Shown here in pieces: positions 36,034 to 46,021 of a stretch of 64,000 bases of DNA (positions are counted from its first letter, which is position 1; every line of letters starts with the position of its first letter). Under the pieces are notes generated by a model that was not told the origin of the DNA, ran no database searches, and was given only the letters and a program-made list of their open reading frames with translations. This DNA comes from CAYPNF01 sp964411985 (GTDB lineage Bacteria; Verrucomicrobiota; Verrucomicrobiia; Limisphaerales; J093). A program made the position numbers and the translations under genes. The stretch is from contig CAYPNF010000039.1 of the NCBI GenBank assembly GCA_964411985.1, positions 16,727 through 80,726 of the forward strand, given 5' to 3'.

Positions 36034-37062
36034 TCACAGCTTCTCGACCCAGATGTTGCGGAATTGGACGAGATTTCCGTGGTCCTGCAACTTAAGTCCT
36101 TCCGGCTCGGATTCGCGGTCGTTGACCGCGCCGCCGGTTACCTTAGGCAGTTCGAGGTTCTCGTGAATCGTGACGCCATTGAGCACCACGGTGATCCGGG
36201 CGTTGGCGGTTTTCTTGCCGGCCGCATTGAAGCGAGCAGCCCGGAAGGTGATATCGTAACTCTGCCACTGCAGCGGCGGCGCACACGCATTCACGCGAGG
36301 TTCGGCAATCTGGTAGATACCGCCGCACTCATTGTCATAGCCCTCCAGCCCGTAGCTATCCAAGACTTGGACCTCGTAACGACCCTGCAGGTAGACCCCA
36401 CTGTTGCCCCGCGCTTGCCCAAAGTCATGAGGCATGTACGGCAAGCGAAACTCCAGGTGTAGGCGGTGGTCGGTGAACTTTTCCACCGTGATAATGTCGC
36501 CCCCCTTGACCTCCATGGCATTTCCCTCGACGAGCTTCCAGGGTGCCCGCCCTTTTCGATCCACCGTCTGCCAATGGTCCAGGCTCTTGCCGTCGAACAA
36601 GACGATGGCACCGGCAGGCGGACGAAGCCCCAACTCACCCGATACCCGCTGGCTTTGCTTCAGACTGAAGCCACCCTGGAGTTTGCCGGCGATTTTTCCC
36701 TCCACGGAGCCATTCTTGAGATCTCCAGCCCAGAGCGAGGTGTCCAGTACCACGCCATCCTCGCTCGACCGTACCACCCGTGACACATCGAAGGGGATGT
36801 TGTCGATGAAACGAAAGCGCCCTTCGCTGATCTTGCCTCGCAACCGGTAGAGATAAGGCGATTTCTTGGCGAAGTCGGCCACGAATCGGGCTTCGTAGTT
36901 GCTCTCGCCCAAGGGGATCATGTAAACGGCTACATTCTGGGCGGTGCCGCTCTTCAAGGTGAGACTTCCCTGCCAATCGCCCATGAAGGGGTCGGAGATG
37001 GTTTGTCCAAGCAGACGAAGCCCCAAAAGGGCGGTTGTGGTGGTTGCGATAGCTAATTTCAT
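36034..37062 (-). CDS. Exported 3-keto-disaccharide hydrolase-like (DUF1080) protein with an extra N-terminal domain
   Basis: 342 residues with a signal peptide (IATTTTALLGLRLLGQT). Residues 25-140 form a beta-rich domain (DPFMGDWQGSLTLKSG) that occurs before DUF1080 in some PVC proteins. The DUF1080 jelly roll follows at about 150-342 with IVLFDGKSLDHWQT, LHLEFRLPYMP, GNSGVYLQGRYEVQVLDS and an ending of VQFRNIWVE. This is larger and closer to the classical subgroup than the protein at 11659. The likely site of action is the periplasm, on glycosides. Single gene with its own terminator. Confidence 0.85.
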   Translation of the reverse strand: MKLAIATTTTALLGLRLLGQTISDPFMGDWQGSLTLKSGTAQNVAVYMIPLGESNYEARFVADFAKKSPYLYRLRGKISEGRFRFIDNIPFDVSRVVRSSEDGVVLDTSLWAGDLKNGSVEGKIAGKLQGGFSLKQSQRVSGELGLRPPAGAIVLFDGKSLDHWQTVDRKGRAPWKLVEGNAMEVKGGDIITVEKFTDHRLHLEFRLPYMPHDFGQARGNSGVYLQGRYEVQVLDSYGLEGYDNECGGIYQIAEPRVNACAPPLQWQSYDITFRAARFNAAGKKTANARITVVLNGVTIHENLELPKVTGGAVNDRESEPEGLKLQDHGNLVQFRNIWVEKL

Positions 37063-37406
37063 AAATGGCAGAATAGGATGGGCTCAGTCGTAGTTCCTTC
37101 CACCCAAAACGTCAATCTCTCGCTCCCGCCCCTTGCGACACAACCAAAGATCACAAAGAGAGAATCTGGGGACAGCAGGGAGGACGACCAGACCGAATTC
37201 GCGAGAGGTCGGACGAAGCGAAGCTCCTCAATACCCATCCGGAATTCCCTTACACTCTAAGGATACGCTTCAACTTTTCCCCTACCGGAGGGTCGTCCCT
37301 CAGGCGGTCCTCGCTCCGTCGAGATACGGAAAGCACAAAGCGCCTAAGGCTTTTCCCTTGGACTGACGATAATCCACTGGCAGCGGACATTGCAGATCAT
37401 CGACGT
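37063..37406. other. Divergent intergenic region, no gene seen
   Basis: 344 bases between the divergent DUF1080 and chemoreceptor genes. It presumably holds both promoters, but I find no convincing -35/-10 pair or riboswitch. Small open frames here have no recognisable content. Confidence 0.5.
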
Positions 37407-39467
37407 ATGACAAAGGGCAACCAGGTCTTCACCGTTTCGGGCAGGATCTATCTACTGATAGGCAGTGTGGTTCTCTTCATGGTGATCGTGGGGGCGCTGG
37501 CCTACACCACCCTCAATCGTCTGAAGGTGAATGGGCCGCTGTACTCCCGAATTGTGGAGCAGAAAGACCTGCTGGCCGATATTCTGCCTCCGCCCGCCTA
37601 CATACTCGAAACCTATCTGCGCACGCTCCAGATTCTGGGAGAGTCCGACCCGGCCACCCAGAAGCAGAACCTGGAAAAGATCCAGTCGCTGAAGAAGGAC
37701 TTCCTCGATCGAAGCCGGTACTGGGAGGAACACCTTGCTTCTTCCCCCGTTCGCGACGTTTTGGTCAAGGTCTCTCATCAGTCGGCTCTGGAGTTCTTCG
37801 ACACCTTGGAAAAGGAGTTCCTTCCGGCCATCGAGAGGGGGGATAAACCCGCTGCTTCCACCCTGGCCTACGGGAAACTCAAAGCCCAATACCAGGCGCA
37901 CCGCCAAGCCATCGATCAAGTTGTCGAGTTGGCCACCAAGAACAGCCAGGCTCTCGAAATTCAGGCGTCTCGGGAAATCAGGAATCGCTCGCTCCTGTTC
38001 GCGCTCGTTCTGGTGGGAGGGGGCCTGTTCGTGATGGTTTACAGCCTTTCCATGTCACGTTCGTTGAGCGCCGCCCTGCAAGCGACCGCCACACATCTGC
38101 GTGAAGGAGCCGAACAGACTTCCTCAGCCGCACACCATGTCTCCTCCGCATCCCAGTCGTTGGCCGAAGGATCCAGCCAGCAGGCTGCTTCTCTGGAAGA
38201 AACCAGTTCCTCTCTCGAGGAAATGGCGAGTATGACGCAGCGCAACTCCGAGAACGCCGGAAGAGCCAACGAGTTAGCCCAAGCAGCCCGGATGGCCGTG
38301 GACCAAGGCGTGGCCGACATGAAGGCAATGGAAGCCGCCATGGACGCTATCAAGCAGTCCAGCGATGATGTGGCCAAAATCCTCAAGACCATTGATGAGA
38401 TTGCTTTCCAGACAAATCTGTTGGCACTCAACGCGGCGGTGGAAGCTGCTCGCGCGGGGGAGTCCGGCATGGGCTTTGCCGTCGTGGCCGACGAAGTGCG
38501 CACTTTGGCCCGGAAGAGTGCGCAAGCCTCCAAGGAAACTGCTGCGAAAATCGAAGGAGCCATCACTCGATCCGCTCTCGGCGCCCAGATCAGCGCCAGA
38601 GTCGCCCAGGCCCTTCGGGAGATTTTGGACAAAGTAAGGCAGGTGGCGGAACTCGCTGGCGAAGTCGCCACCGCTTCCAAAGAGCAGAGCCAGGGCATTC
38701 GCCAGGTCAATCTGGCCGTGAGTGAAATGGACAAGGTCACGCAGGCGAACGCCGCGAATGCCGAGGAAAGTGCCAGTGCCGCTGAGGAATTGAACGCCCA
38801 GGCAGATTCTGTGAAAGATGCGGTGCAAGAGCTCTTGCGATTGGTGGGTGGGTCCTCAGTCAGCAATGACAATCCAGGGGCATCCTGCGTTGCGCGGACT
38901 CCGGCGACACCGAGGCGAAGCGAACCTCGCACGGCTATCTCCCGGAGCCCGTCCGAACGCCTGCCCGCCCGCCCGCGCGAGGCTACGGTCTTTTCAGCTG
39001 CGGATGACCGTGGAACGAAGCCCTCCGAATCCCAGAAGGACCTGGTAACCTATGATCCTGCCCTGATGGCAACGGGAGTCGAATCCGTCGATCAGCAACA
39101 CCAGGAGTTGATCAGGATGATCAATCAACTTCATCAAGCTTGTGTGACCGGAGCCGCCAAGGAGCAACTCCACGAAATCGTGGGTTTCCTAAAGGACTAT
39201 GTGATCTCGCATTTCCAACATGAGGAAGGAGTCATGCAGCGTCATCGATGCAAGTCCTCCAGCGCGAACATTCTGGCTCACCAAAAGTTTCTTGAAGCGT
39301 TCACCACCATTGCCAACGACCTGGATCAAAAAGGTCCGTCCACCCGTCTGGCTCTCACCTTGAAGGAAGCCGTCGGTGATTGGTTGGTGAATCACATTTG
39401 CACCGTGGACAGTCAGCTTCGGGGATGTGGAGGCTCCTGTCACACCGAGCATCCGCACACCTCATGA
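37407..39467 (+). CDS. Methyl-accepting chemotaxis protein with a C-terminal hemerythrin domain
   Basis: 686 residues. Membrane segments at about 12-35 (IYLLIGSVVLFMVIVGALAY) and 195-215 enclose a helical periplasmic sensor. No clear HAMP domain follows the second segment. The signalling domain has the conserved hairpin tip (EIAFQTNLLALNAAVEAARA, about 331-350). After a Pro/Arg/Ser-rich linker (about 490-540) comes a bacteriohemerythrin (about 549-686) with di-iron ligand motifs VESVDQQHQE, HFQHEE, LAHQKF and HICTVD. Oxygen binding by the hemerythrin could feed an aerotaxis-type signal. No other che gene is nearby, so it is an orphan receptor. Confidence 0.9.
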   Translation: MTKGNQVFTVSGRIYLLIGSVVLFMVIVGALAYTTLNRLKVNGPLYSRIVEQKDLLADILPPPAYILETYLRTLQILGESDPATQKQNLEKIQSLKKDFLDRSRYWEEHLASSPVRDVLVKVSHQSALEFFDTLEKEFLPAIERGDKPAASTLAYGKLKAQYQAHRQAIDQVVELATKNSQALEIQASREIRNRSLLFALVLVGGGLFVMVYSLSMSRSLSAALQATATHLREGAEQTSSAAHHVSSASQSLAEGSSQQAASLEETSSSLEEMASMTQRNSENAGRANELAQAARMAVDQGVADMKAMEAAMDAIKQSSDDVAKILKTIDEIAFQTNLLALNAAVEAARAGESGMGFAVVADEVRTLARKSAQASKETAAKIEGAITRSALGAQISARVAQALREILDKVRQVAELAGEVATASKEQSQGIRQVNLAVSEMDKVTQANAANAEESASAAEELNAQADSVKDAVQELLRLVGGSSVSNDNPGASCVARTPATPRRSEPRTAISRSPSERLPARPREATVFSAADDRGTKPSESQKDLVTYDPALMATGVESVDQQHQELIRMINQLHQACVTGAAKEQLHEIVGFLKDYVISHFQHEEGVMQRHRCKSSSANILAHQKFLEAFTTIANDLDQKGPSTRLALTLKEAVGDWLVNHICTVDSQLRGCGGSCHTEHPHTS

Positions 39468-39552
39468 GGGTCAGGCTGGGCGATCCAATCGGACTAGCCC
39501 TTCTCGGTCGCCTGTTGGGTGGATATGAGCTCAGTTGTGGTAGGCTCGAAGT

Positions 39553-41163
39553 CTATCCCCGGTCTGATTTGCCCTCGATGGCGACCCAGTCCATCTTGAG
39601 TTTCCTCGCCGCGTAGCCGGCCTCCTTCAGGTAATCGCCGTAAACCATCATCCAGTGGGAGTCGCGCACCTCGTTGCGGAGCTTGCGCCAGTCGCCTTGA
39701 ATCTCCACATCTTGCTGGGAGCGGCAGATCTGGTAGAAAGGGTTGCCTTTCACGATGCCTTTGAATCCGAGCCACCGGGTCGTGCTGTATTCAGGGTCGA
39801 TGAAGGCAACCTCTTGGCCGATGGGCATGGTGACTTTCGGAGCGGCACCGTAGTCGGATTCATAATGCGTCATGATTTCCGCCGGGGCATATTTCCGGCC
39901 ATCGAGCCGCCGTGGTCCGGTGCAGTGGGCACAGGTCACCATTCGTTCGTGGGGAAAGGTGGAGTTGTGCATGAAGACTGGTTTTCCGGCGAGGTAACGG
40001 AGCAGGATGCCGGCGGGGACGACCACAAAGTCCGATTCGCAGAACGCAATCAGGCCTTCATCGTTGAGCACTTCCAAAGGAAGACAGGCGGTGGTTTCGG
40101 ACATCGGGATGATGGTGCCCATGCAACTCTTGATGGTGAACGCAGTGGCTTCGTGTTCCGTCATGAGGTCCTTGAGCACGCGGTAAAGGACAAAGGCGTT
40201 GACCACTGCCTGACGGTCCGCCGACAGTTTGGTTTTGGGCAGTCTGAGGTAGCGCCGGGTGGCTTGCTCTGCTCCCTCCAGCATGGCGCGGTCGGATCGC
40301 GCCTGTTTCAACCGGGTGCCGAAGGATTCGTAGCTGACGTCGATCATCTGGAGTTGAAACCGTTCCCGCGCTTTCTCAGGCCCGTCGGAGGCGTACTTAC
40401 CCCACAGGCCGCCCAGGGCTACGATGCGGGTTCCGAGCAGGTTCTTGACCGCGAACAAGGCGCGGAATCGCCAGAGCAACTCGCCCGGATCATCCACCAC
40501 GACATCCGCGACGTGCGCCATGGGGGTGTCGGCTGGGGCAGGACTGGCCGTGGCCTGGCCTTCACGCTGCAGATACCGCGTGCTTAGAGCCTCATACCAG
40601 TAGTAGACCGGACCCGAGCGATGTCGGACAAAGATCAGTGAGTCGGGTTTGAGACCAAGGCAGGCGCGCAGGGTCTCCCCGCTCCCGGTACAGGCGTAGA
40701 CCAGCGTCACATCATGGCCCCGTCCTGACAAGGCGTTGGCCGCATCTTTGTTGGTGACCTTCTCTACCGGGAGGATCTCCAATCCGAACTCAGCCTTCGC
40801 TGCGAGTTTCTTGAGCTCCCCTTCAATACGGGCAACTTCCTCGCGAATGGCGGATTCGCTCTGGACCCCGCCCCAGGATCGCCAGGAGGCCTGCGGACGC
40901 GGGGTGGGGAGGCTGACCATAAACACCGGTAACACCGTCAGCTTCTTGCCGAGCGCTCGAAAAGGCTTCTCGGGGTCCCATCGCAGATCCGAGGGAGCAT
41001 TCGCTAGCGCATCAGTGAGCCCAAGCAACGTTCCCGCGCCTCCCAGGCCCGCCAGGCGCAGGAACGAGCGGCGACCCAGCAGCCCGGTGGGGCAAAAGGA
41101 ATGGCTGGAAGGGGGTGGGCAGGGAAAAGTCGGAAATCCTGAGCCAGTAGATAAGGAACTCAT
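39553..41163 (-). CDS. Tat-exported sugar-isomerase-like protein
   Basis: 536 residues. A twin-arginine signal sits at about 30-55 (GRRSFLRLAGLGGAGTLLGL). The mature part has features of the L-fucose/L-arabinose isomerase fold: an N-terminal Rossmann-like half (VTLVYACTGSGETLRA) and a C-terminal half with ESDFVVVPAGILLRYLAGKP, VFMHNSTFP and a late H (CAHCTGP). Export of an isomerase is unusual, although Tat-tagged sugar-isomerase-like proteins are seen in Planctomycetes and Verrucomicrobia. Glu and His residues that could bind a metal are present, but I cannot assign them with certainty. It is monocistronic. Confidence 0.6.
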   Translation of the reverse strand: MSSLSTGSGFPTFPCPPPSSHSFCPTGLLGRRSFLRLAGLGGAGTLLGLTDALANAPSDLRWDPEKPFRALGKKLTVLPVFMVSLPTPRPQASWRSWGGVQSESAIREEVARIEGELKKLAAKAEFGLEILPVEKVTNKDAANALSGRGHDVTLVYACTGSGETLRACLGLKPDSLIFVRHRSGPVYYWYEALSTRYLQREGQATASPAPADTPMAHVADVVVDDPGELLWRFRALFAVKNLLGTRIVALGGLWGKYASDGPEKARERFQLQMIDVSYESFGTRLKQARSDRAMLEGAEQATRRYLRLPKTKLSADRQAVVNAFVLYRVLKDLMTEHEATAFTIKSCMGTIIPMSETTACLPLEVLNDEGLIAFCESDFVVVPAGILLRYLAGKPVFMHNSTFPHERMVTCAHCTGPRRLDGRKYAPAEIMTHYESDYGAAPKVTMPIGQEVAFIDPEYSTTRWLGFKGIVKGNPFYQICRSQQDVEIQGDWRKLRNEVRDSHWMMVYGDYLKEAGYAARKLKMDWVAIEGKSDRG

Positions 41164-41599
41164 AGTTTTGCCTTAGGGTCTGGTCGATGAGGTGATGCCG
41201 GAAGGAGAACTCCGCGCCCTGGAGTAACCGCACGAGAGCGATGCCAGGGGACCCAGTCGCATGCTGGGAAGGAGGAGAGTTCGCATGCTTTCACCCTGCC
41301 ATTGGATTTGAGCAAATGCGAGCAAGAAACCCTGGCGCGGTGAGGGCACCTCGCCCTGCCGTTTGCAGGTAGGGACGGGTTCCCCACAGCCCCCCGTTTC
41401 AGGCGTTGTTCTCTTCCTTCCATCGCGCTCTGCCGAGCGCGGGAAGCGCCCACTCTGTGGCCGTTGCCGGAAGGTATCTGCGCGCTTTTCCAAGCGCGGC
41501 TACACGGGGCAAGAGGAAGGCGCGGTGAGGACACCGCGCCTTTCCTGCCTGCAATTCTCTCGGTTTCGGAAAGCGCCGGGCGCTTTGCCGTATTCAGCT
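41164..41599. other. Repeat-rich intergenic region
   Basis: 436 bases with no supportable gene. It holds several GC-rich palindromic scraps: GGTGAGGGCACCTCGCCC near 41338-41355, a GGTAGGGACGGGTTCCCC stretch near 41369 that shares the GTAGGGACGG core with the R-elements, and a perfect hairpin at 41519-41540. Confidence 0.6.
41519..41540. terminator. Perfect 9-bp hairpin downstream of the LamG gene
   Basis: GGCGCGGTG and CACCGCGCC pair across AGGA. It lies about 60 bases past the minus-strand stop at 41600, and T-rich sequence follows on either strand. It may terminate transcription or belong to the local REP-like palindromes. Confidence 0.55.
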
Positions 41600-44296
41600 C
41601 TACTGTTTGTAGCGGTAGAACTTGGTGCCGGTGGCCGGCACGGTCAGAGGCGACGCCGGGTTTCCCGCCACGTCTGCGAACGGACCCGTGACCGCTGCGG
41701 CCTCCTGCAAGGTCGCCCCAGCGGGCCACGTGATGGTCACGTTGCTGCCCGATAGCTTGATGGTAAAGGCGGTCACCGCCGCATTCTTGCCCGCTTGGTA
41801 ATGCGCCGCCACTTGGCTCGGGGTCAAGGCCTTGGCATAGATCGCCACTTCATCCACGCTGCCTGCGTACGCATCGGCCCAGCCGTTTCCGGTGGCGCCA
41901 ATGGCCCAGTCCCCTTGATCCACGGACAGCGCACCCACGGTGGCGGCGGCGCTGGCTGCTTCGACACCATTGCGGTAGAGCCTCCATTTGGCGCCATCGT
42001 ACACGCCAACCAGGTGAATCCAATCCGCGCCCCCCAAGTCACCGGCAGGAATGGCAAAGCTCGCCCCATAGGAATTGGTGGTGGTGCCGTCGATGATCTC
42101 ACGTGAACCAATAACATAATTCGCTCCGGTACCTCCGATCGCTAGATAAACCTCCGCGGTATTGGTCGGCGCCAAGTCGCAGAGTTGGGTGACGAAACTG
42201 GACACAGTCTGTGGCCCGTGCGAGACAATGCGTGCCAGTTCAGCTGTTTGGGTGGCATCGGGTTTGACCCAGGCCTCCAAGGTGATCTGCCCGGCAATGT
42301 TCAAGCCGGCGGGATTGTTCAAACTGGCCCATTGTATCGCACCATCGAGGGGCAACGCCAGGTTGGAGGCGTCGAACCCCGGATAGGCGCTGGGCCGCGG
42401 TCCCGCAGCCACATTGGTGGTGAGGATGAGGCTGCCATCGGCGACGGCGCCCAGGGTGCCGCTGTTGGCCACCGGGAACCGGGCAGGATCGCTGAAGCGC
42501 AGGTAGGTTTTGGGCCCCGACCGCTGCGTCCCGGCAAACGGCGCGGTGAGCACGAGCGTCTCGTAATTCGTGCCAGAGGCCGCGCTGGTGCCCGCTTGAT
42601 AGTGAGCCAGGATTTGCTCCGGCTTCAGCACGTAATTGCTGTAGATCGCCACTTCGTCGATGTCGCCCTCGTAAGGGTTGTTCCCAAGGGTGGAGGCGGC
42701 GTTGTAGGAGCCAATCGCCAAGTCGGCCGGGTCACCGGCGTCCTCGGGCACTTGCAGATTGGCCGAGTAGAGGGCGGCCGTGTTGGAGGCCACGAGCGCA
42801 CCGTCCACATAAGCGCTCAACAACCCCTGCCACTGGTCGTTTCCATTGCCCCCCACATCCCCATTCTGTTGCTGAGGTTCCCAAGTGACGACCAAGTGCT
42901 GCCACTTGCCTACGACGTAGTCCGTATCGGTCAGCACATCCTGGCCAGTGCCCGACACGCCATCAAACAGCCGGAAACACCATCCGTGACCCTCGCTGGC
43001 CGGATAAGTCAGATTCGGGTTGCGCTGGAAAATGCACCAGCCGGTGCGATGACCCATTTTCGGCCAACGATTGTTCACCGGGCACTGTCCACCCTGCTGG
43101 TCCCGCATGGGGCGCAACCAGGCTTCGAAAGTGAAGGGGACTCCCGCGTTGGGATTGTTCTCGGCCAGCCAAGGCATGGTCGTCGTGGAGTTGCCGTTCC
43201 GAGCGTGATAGGCAACGGACCCGTCGTCAGCCCGACCTGCCAAGGCACCCGGGGCCGGGTGCCTGACTTCCGCAGAGTGGGTCCCAACGCCGGCGGCGCG
43301 CAGATCTCCCATGTTCACCGCAACGTCCGCACCGGGTGTGATCTCATTCAGGCGCAGGTAGACCACAGGATTCTTCTGCTGAATCAGGGTGGCGTATGGA
43401 ACGGGCCGAGCAGCGTTGGTGCCGTTCAGGTAGTGACTCAGAATTTCATCGGGGGTCAACTTGGTGGAGTAAAAGGCGAACTCATCCGCCCCTCCAAACC
43501 AGGGATTCAGCGAGCTGTTCGCGTTGTTGTAGTTGCCGATCGCAAGGGCAGGCTGTCCGTTGACCGCTTCGCTGGAAGGATGGTCCCCTGTACACGGCAC
43601 GTATCCTGGCTGGAGTCCGTCCGTCCCACCCGACCAGACGTTGGTGTTCGCCGCCACACCGTTGATGTAAATCGTCAGCGTCGCATTGACGACCTGCATC
43701 GGGTCGTAGACGACCACCACGTGCTGCCACTTGCCGACCTCGAAAGGAACCTGACTGGTCACATCCAGGCCGCTGCTGTTGCCGCTGCCACGAAACATCC
43801 GGCAGTTCCATCCTACTCCCTCGGCTTCCGTATAGTCCGCATTGGGCTTGCGTTGGAAGAACACCCAGCCCTGCCGGTCCGCCCCTTGGGTATATCGATT
43901 CGCCATCGGAGACATCCCACCCACGCTCTGGTCGCTTGCCGGATAAAGCCAGGCTTCTACCGTGAATGGCTCGGTGTTGGGAGGGTTGAGCGCCGGGTTA
44001 AAGGGAATCTCGAGCCTCGTGGTGGTGTCAAAGAACACGGCCCGATCTCCATCGCCAGCCAGCGCGCCTCAAAATGGGTGCACCGTGCCGGCGTCGGAAA
44101 GATCATTCGTCGCGTTTCCCGCCGCCCCCAGACTGCCGATATTCCTGCTGATCAGAGACCGACTGGTGTCGTCCTGAAGTCGGTAATAGGCTTGGGGCGA
44201 GTCGCCTAACACCGTGGAGGGGTAGTCCGCCCGAATGGGTTGGGTCACCAAGACTGGCACCGCCAGTAAAGTGGACCAGAGAGCTGAGTTGTTCAT
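41600..44296 (-). pseudogene. Exported multi-LamG-domain protein, interrupted near its N-terminus
   Basis: The start (ATG at 44296) encodes a signal peptide (LWSTLLAVPVLVTQPIRA) and YPSTVLGDSPQAYYRLQD, a typical lead-in to a LamG domain, but ends at a TGA at 44071-44069. The remaining 812 codons (44038-41600) lie in another frame. They carry three concanavalin-A-like LamG domains (each with FTVEAW or FTFEAWLRP, WQHLVV, and DEVAIYSK-like motifs) and a C-terminal beta domain ending GTKFYRYKQ. The reading passes from HP to AGDGDRAVFFDT with a frame change and a stop between 44040 and 44071. A recent mutation or a sequence error would explain this. LamG proteins bind glycans at the cell surface. 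Confidence 0.75.
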
Positions 44297-44451
44297 GATG
44301 GTTTGTCAGTGCTGCTAAGGCCGTCAAAGAAAGCCTGCGGCATCCTCTCTTCAGCGGACGATGTCACTTGTGCCTTCCTGTAACGCCTGGGTACAATCGT
44401 AACTATAGCTATCCTGATCACTTTAGTCAATCTGCGGATAAAACCGTCACT

Positions 44452-45849
44452 CTAACGCTTCCACCGGAACGTCACCACGGACTTAGGCTCGAGCAGGGTA
44501 CCGAAACTCATTTGGTTCCAAACGACAGTGAGTTCCTGCGTCTTCGACCGCGCATTGGCAGCGATCAACACCAGCGAACCCTCCGGGTTTTGGAACGCCA
44601 CATTCGGGGGTAGTTGAGCGGAAGCGGTCGATTCCACCCTGACAGCGCCCGGTTGGAGGAACTTCATAAACTGCCCGTACATGGAATAGTCGAAGCCATA
44701 TTCGAGGGTCATCTTATCACGGCGAAGGACGATGCACGTCGGTGAGCAATCGTGCGGGCCTGGATTCGGTTTCCCCTGGTCATCGATTATCGTCACCCAC
44801 GCGTTGTAGGTGCGTGCCCAGTTGCGGAAATAGGAGATGATCTCCGCCGCTCCCGTGGAGCCATAGGTGGAACCTTCGGTGAAATAGATCGACTTGTCAG
44901 GAAACTGAGCGTGCAAACCCGACATCGCCGAGGGCTTTCCCTCGTAGAGATGAAAAGCGCTGCCGTCTACGTACTGTGCTGCCTGAGGATCCTTCAGAAT
45001 CGTGGCGGGGAAGCCGGGGTGGTTGAAATTGTGATCGTAACACCAGATCAGGGTGCGTAGTTGGTGTGCCTGAAACACCGGGCCAAGGTGGTCACGGATG
45101 AAATCCCGCTGCTGCCGCGCCGTCCATCGACACGTCGGGTAGGTGGTGGGACTGTACTCTGGTTCGTTCTGGATAGTGATGGCGTGGATGTCAATGCCCT
45201 CGTCCCGGTAAGCCTCAACAAAGCGCGCCAGGTACTCGGCAAAGTGCCGGAAATGTTTCGGGTCGATCTCACCGCCCCCGATCCGGTCATTGGTCTTCAT
45301 CCATGCAGGCGGACTCCATGGGGAGGCGAAGAACTTGAGTTGCGGGTTGATCCGACGCGCGGCCTGCAGGATCGGTAGGACGTACTCCTTGTCCTTCGCG
45401 ATCGAGAACTGCTTCAACTCCGGGTCCTCCTGGCCCGGGGGCATATCGTCATAGGTGTACCAGGGCGAAGCCGTAAAGTCAGGAGTGCCGATGCAGATGC
45501 GCATGAGACTCATGCCTATGCCTTTCGTGGGATGCACGAGGCTTTCCAGGGCCTTTTCCCGTTGCTCCGGAGGAAGCAGGCTCAGGTTGTAGCAGGTGCT
45601 ATGTTCCAGGGAACTCCCGAGTCCAACAAGGCTCTGGTAGCGGATCGAATCATTGACCTGCACCGATGGTTTTGCGCCAGGCAACGTGGAGTCGAAGCGC
45701 AAGGCCGTCTGGGGCGAGAGGGTGTGACGCATATCCTCGGAGGAGGTCCACCATTCCACCTCGGGCTCGGAGCAAGAGCCGTTGGGTACCCATCCAACAG
45801 CGAGGAGGCAGGCCAGCAGAGAAGTCGAAAGAAGGGACAGGTCAGGCAT
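44452..45849 (-). CDS. Exported GH30-family glycoside hydrolase
   Basis: 465 residues from ATG at 45849, giving a signal peptide (LLSTSLLACLLAVGWVPNGSCS, possibly a lipoprotein signal as a Cys is close). The catalytic barrel shows GH30 landmarks: GLGSSLEHST in place of the usual GFGG, SPWSPPAWMK, the acid/base Glu in TIQNEPEY, the nucleophile Glu in SIYFTEGST, and a C-terminal beta-sandwich ending in SVVTFRWKR. GH30 enzymes act on beta-glucosides, xylans or fucosides; the subfamily cannot be assigned by eye. The upstream frame to 45948 is not needed. A REP-like motif pair lies just upstream. Confidence 0.85.
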   Translation of the reverse strand: MPDLSLLSTSLLACLLAVGWVPNGSCSEPEVEWWTSSEDMRHTLSPQTALRFDSTLPGAKPSVQVNDSIRYQSLVGLGSSLEHSTCYNLSLLPPEQREKALESLVHPTKGIGMSLMRICIGTPDFTASPWYTYDDMPPGQEDPELKQFSIAKDKEYVLPILQAARRINPQLKFFASPWSPPAWMKTNDRIGGGEIDPKHFRHFAEYLARFVEAYRDEGIDIHAITIQNEPEYSPTTYPTCRWTARQQRDFIRDHLGPVFQAHQLRTLIWCYDHNFNHPGFPATILKDPQAAQYVDGSAFHLYEGKPSAMSGLHAQFPDKSIYFTEGSTYGSTGAAEIISYFRNWARTYNAWVTIIDDQGKPNPGPHDCSPTCIVLRRDKMTLEYGFDYSMYGQFMKFLQPGAVRVESTASAQLPPNVAFQNPEGSLVLIAANARSKTQELTVVWNQMSFGTLLEPKSVVTFRWKR

Positions 45850-45920
45850 AGCGGATGGGATTTTGGCGATGAACCTATTCTCCTGGCAAGACAGGATTGA
45901 TTCTCCTGGCCGAAACCAAT

Positions 45921-45959
45921 GCCTGTCCCTAATGAAGGGTACAAACACTGTCTGTCCCC
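45921..45959. repeat. REP-like motif pair
   Basis: GCCTGTCCCT (45921-45930) and TGTCTGTCCCC (45949-45959) lie 28 bases apart in the same direction. The same pairing is seen at 57885-57925 and, reversed, upstream of the RAYT at 63599-63637. Confidence 0.55.
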
Positions 45960-45974
45960 GATACGCAAACGAAG

Positions 45975-46014
45975 ATGTAAAGTATCCTTGACATATGTCA
46001 AGGATGCTTTACAT
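45975..46014. promoter_or_regulatory. 40-bp near-perfect palindrome, probable operator of the membrane protein/XRE operon
   Basis: The left half ATGTAAAGTATCCTTGACAT (45975-45994) is mirrored by 45995-46014 with one mismatched pair (T45983 against G46006). It includes a TTGACA at 45988-45993 that could be a -35 box; 16 bases later TACATT (46010-46015) could be a -10. Transcription would then begin close to the ATG at 46022, so the message may be nearly leaderless. The XRE regulator encoded second in the operon is the obvious candidate to bind here. Confidence 0.75.
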
Positions 46015-46021
46015 TTACGCC

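Noticed and set aside
37063..37406. Cyclic di-GMP riboswitch before the chemoreceptor gene
   Set aside because: A few bases looked suggestive (AAAGCACAAAGCGCC) but the conserved core pairs of the GEMM fold are absent.
42185..44209. 674-codon plus-strand open frame
   Set aside because: It is antisense to the LamG domains and has no recognisable motif; Gly/Arg/Val/His bias indicates a shadow frame.
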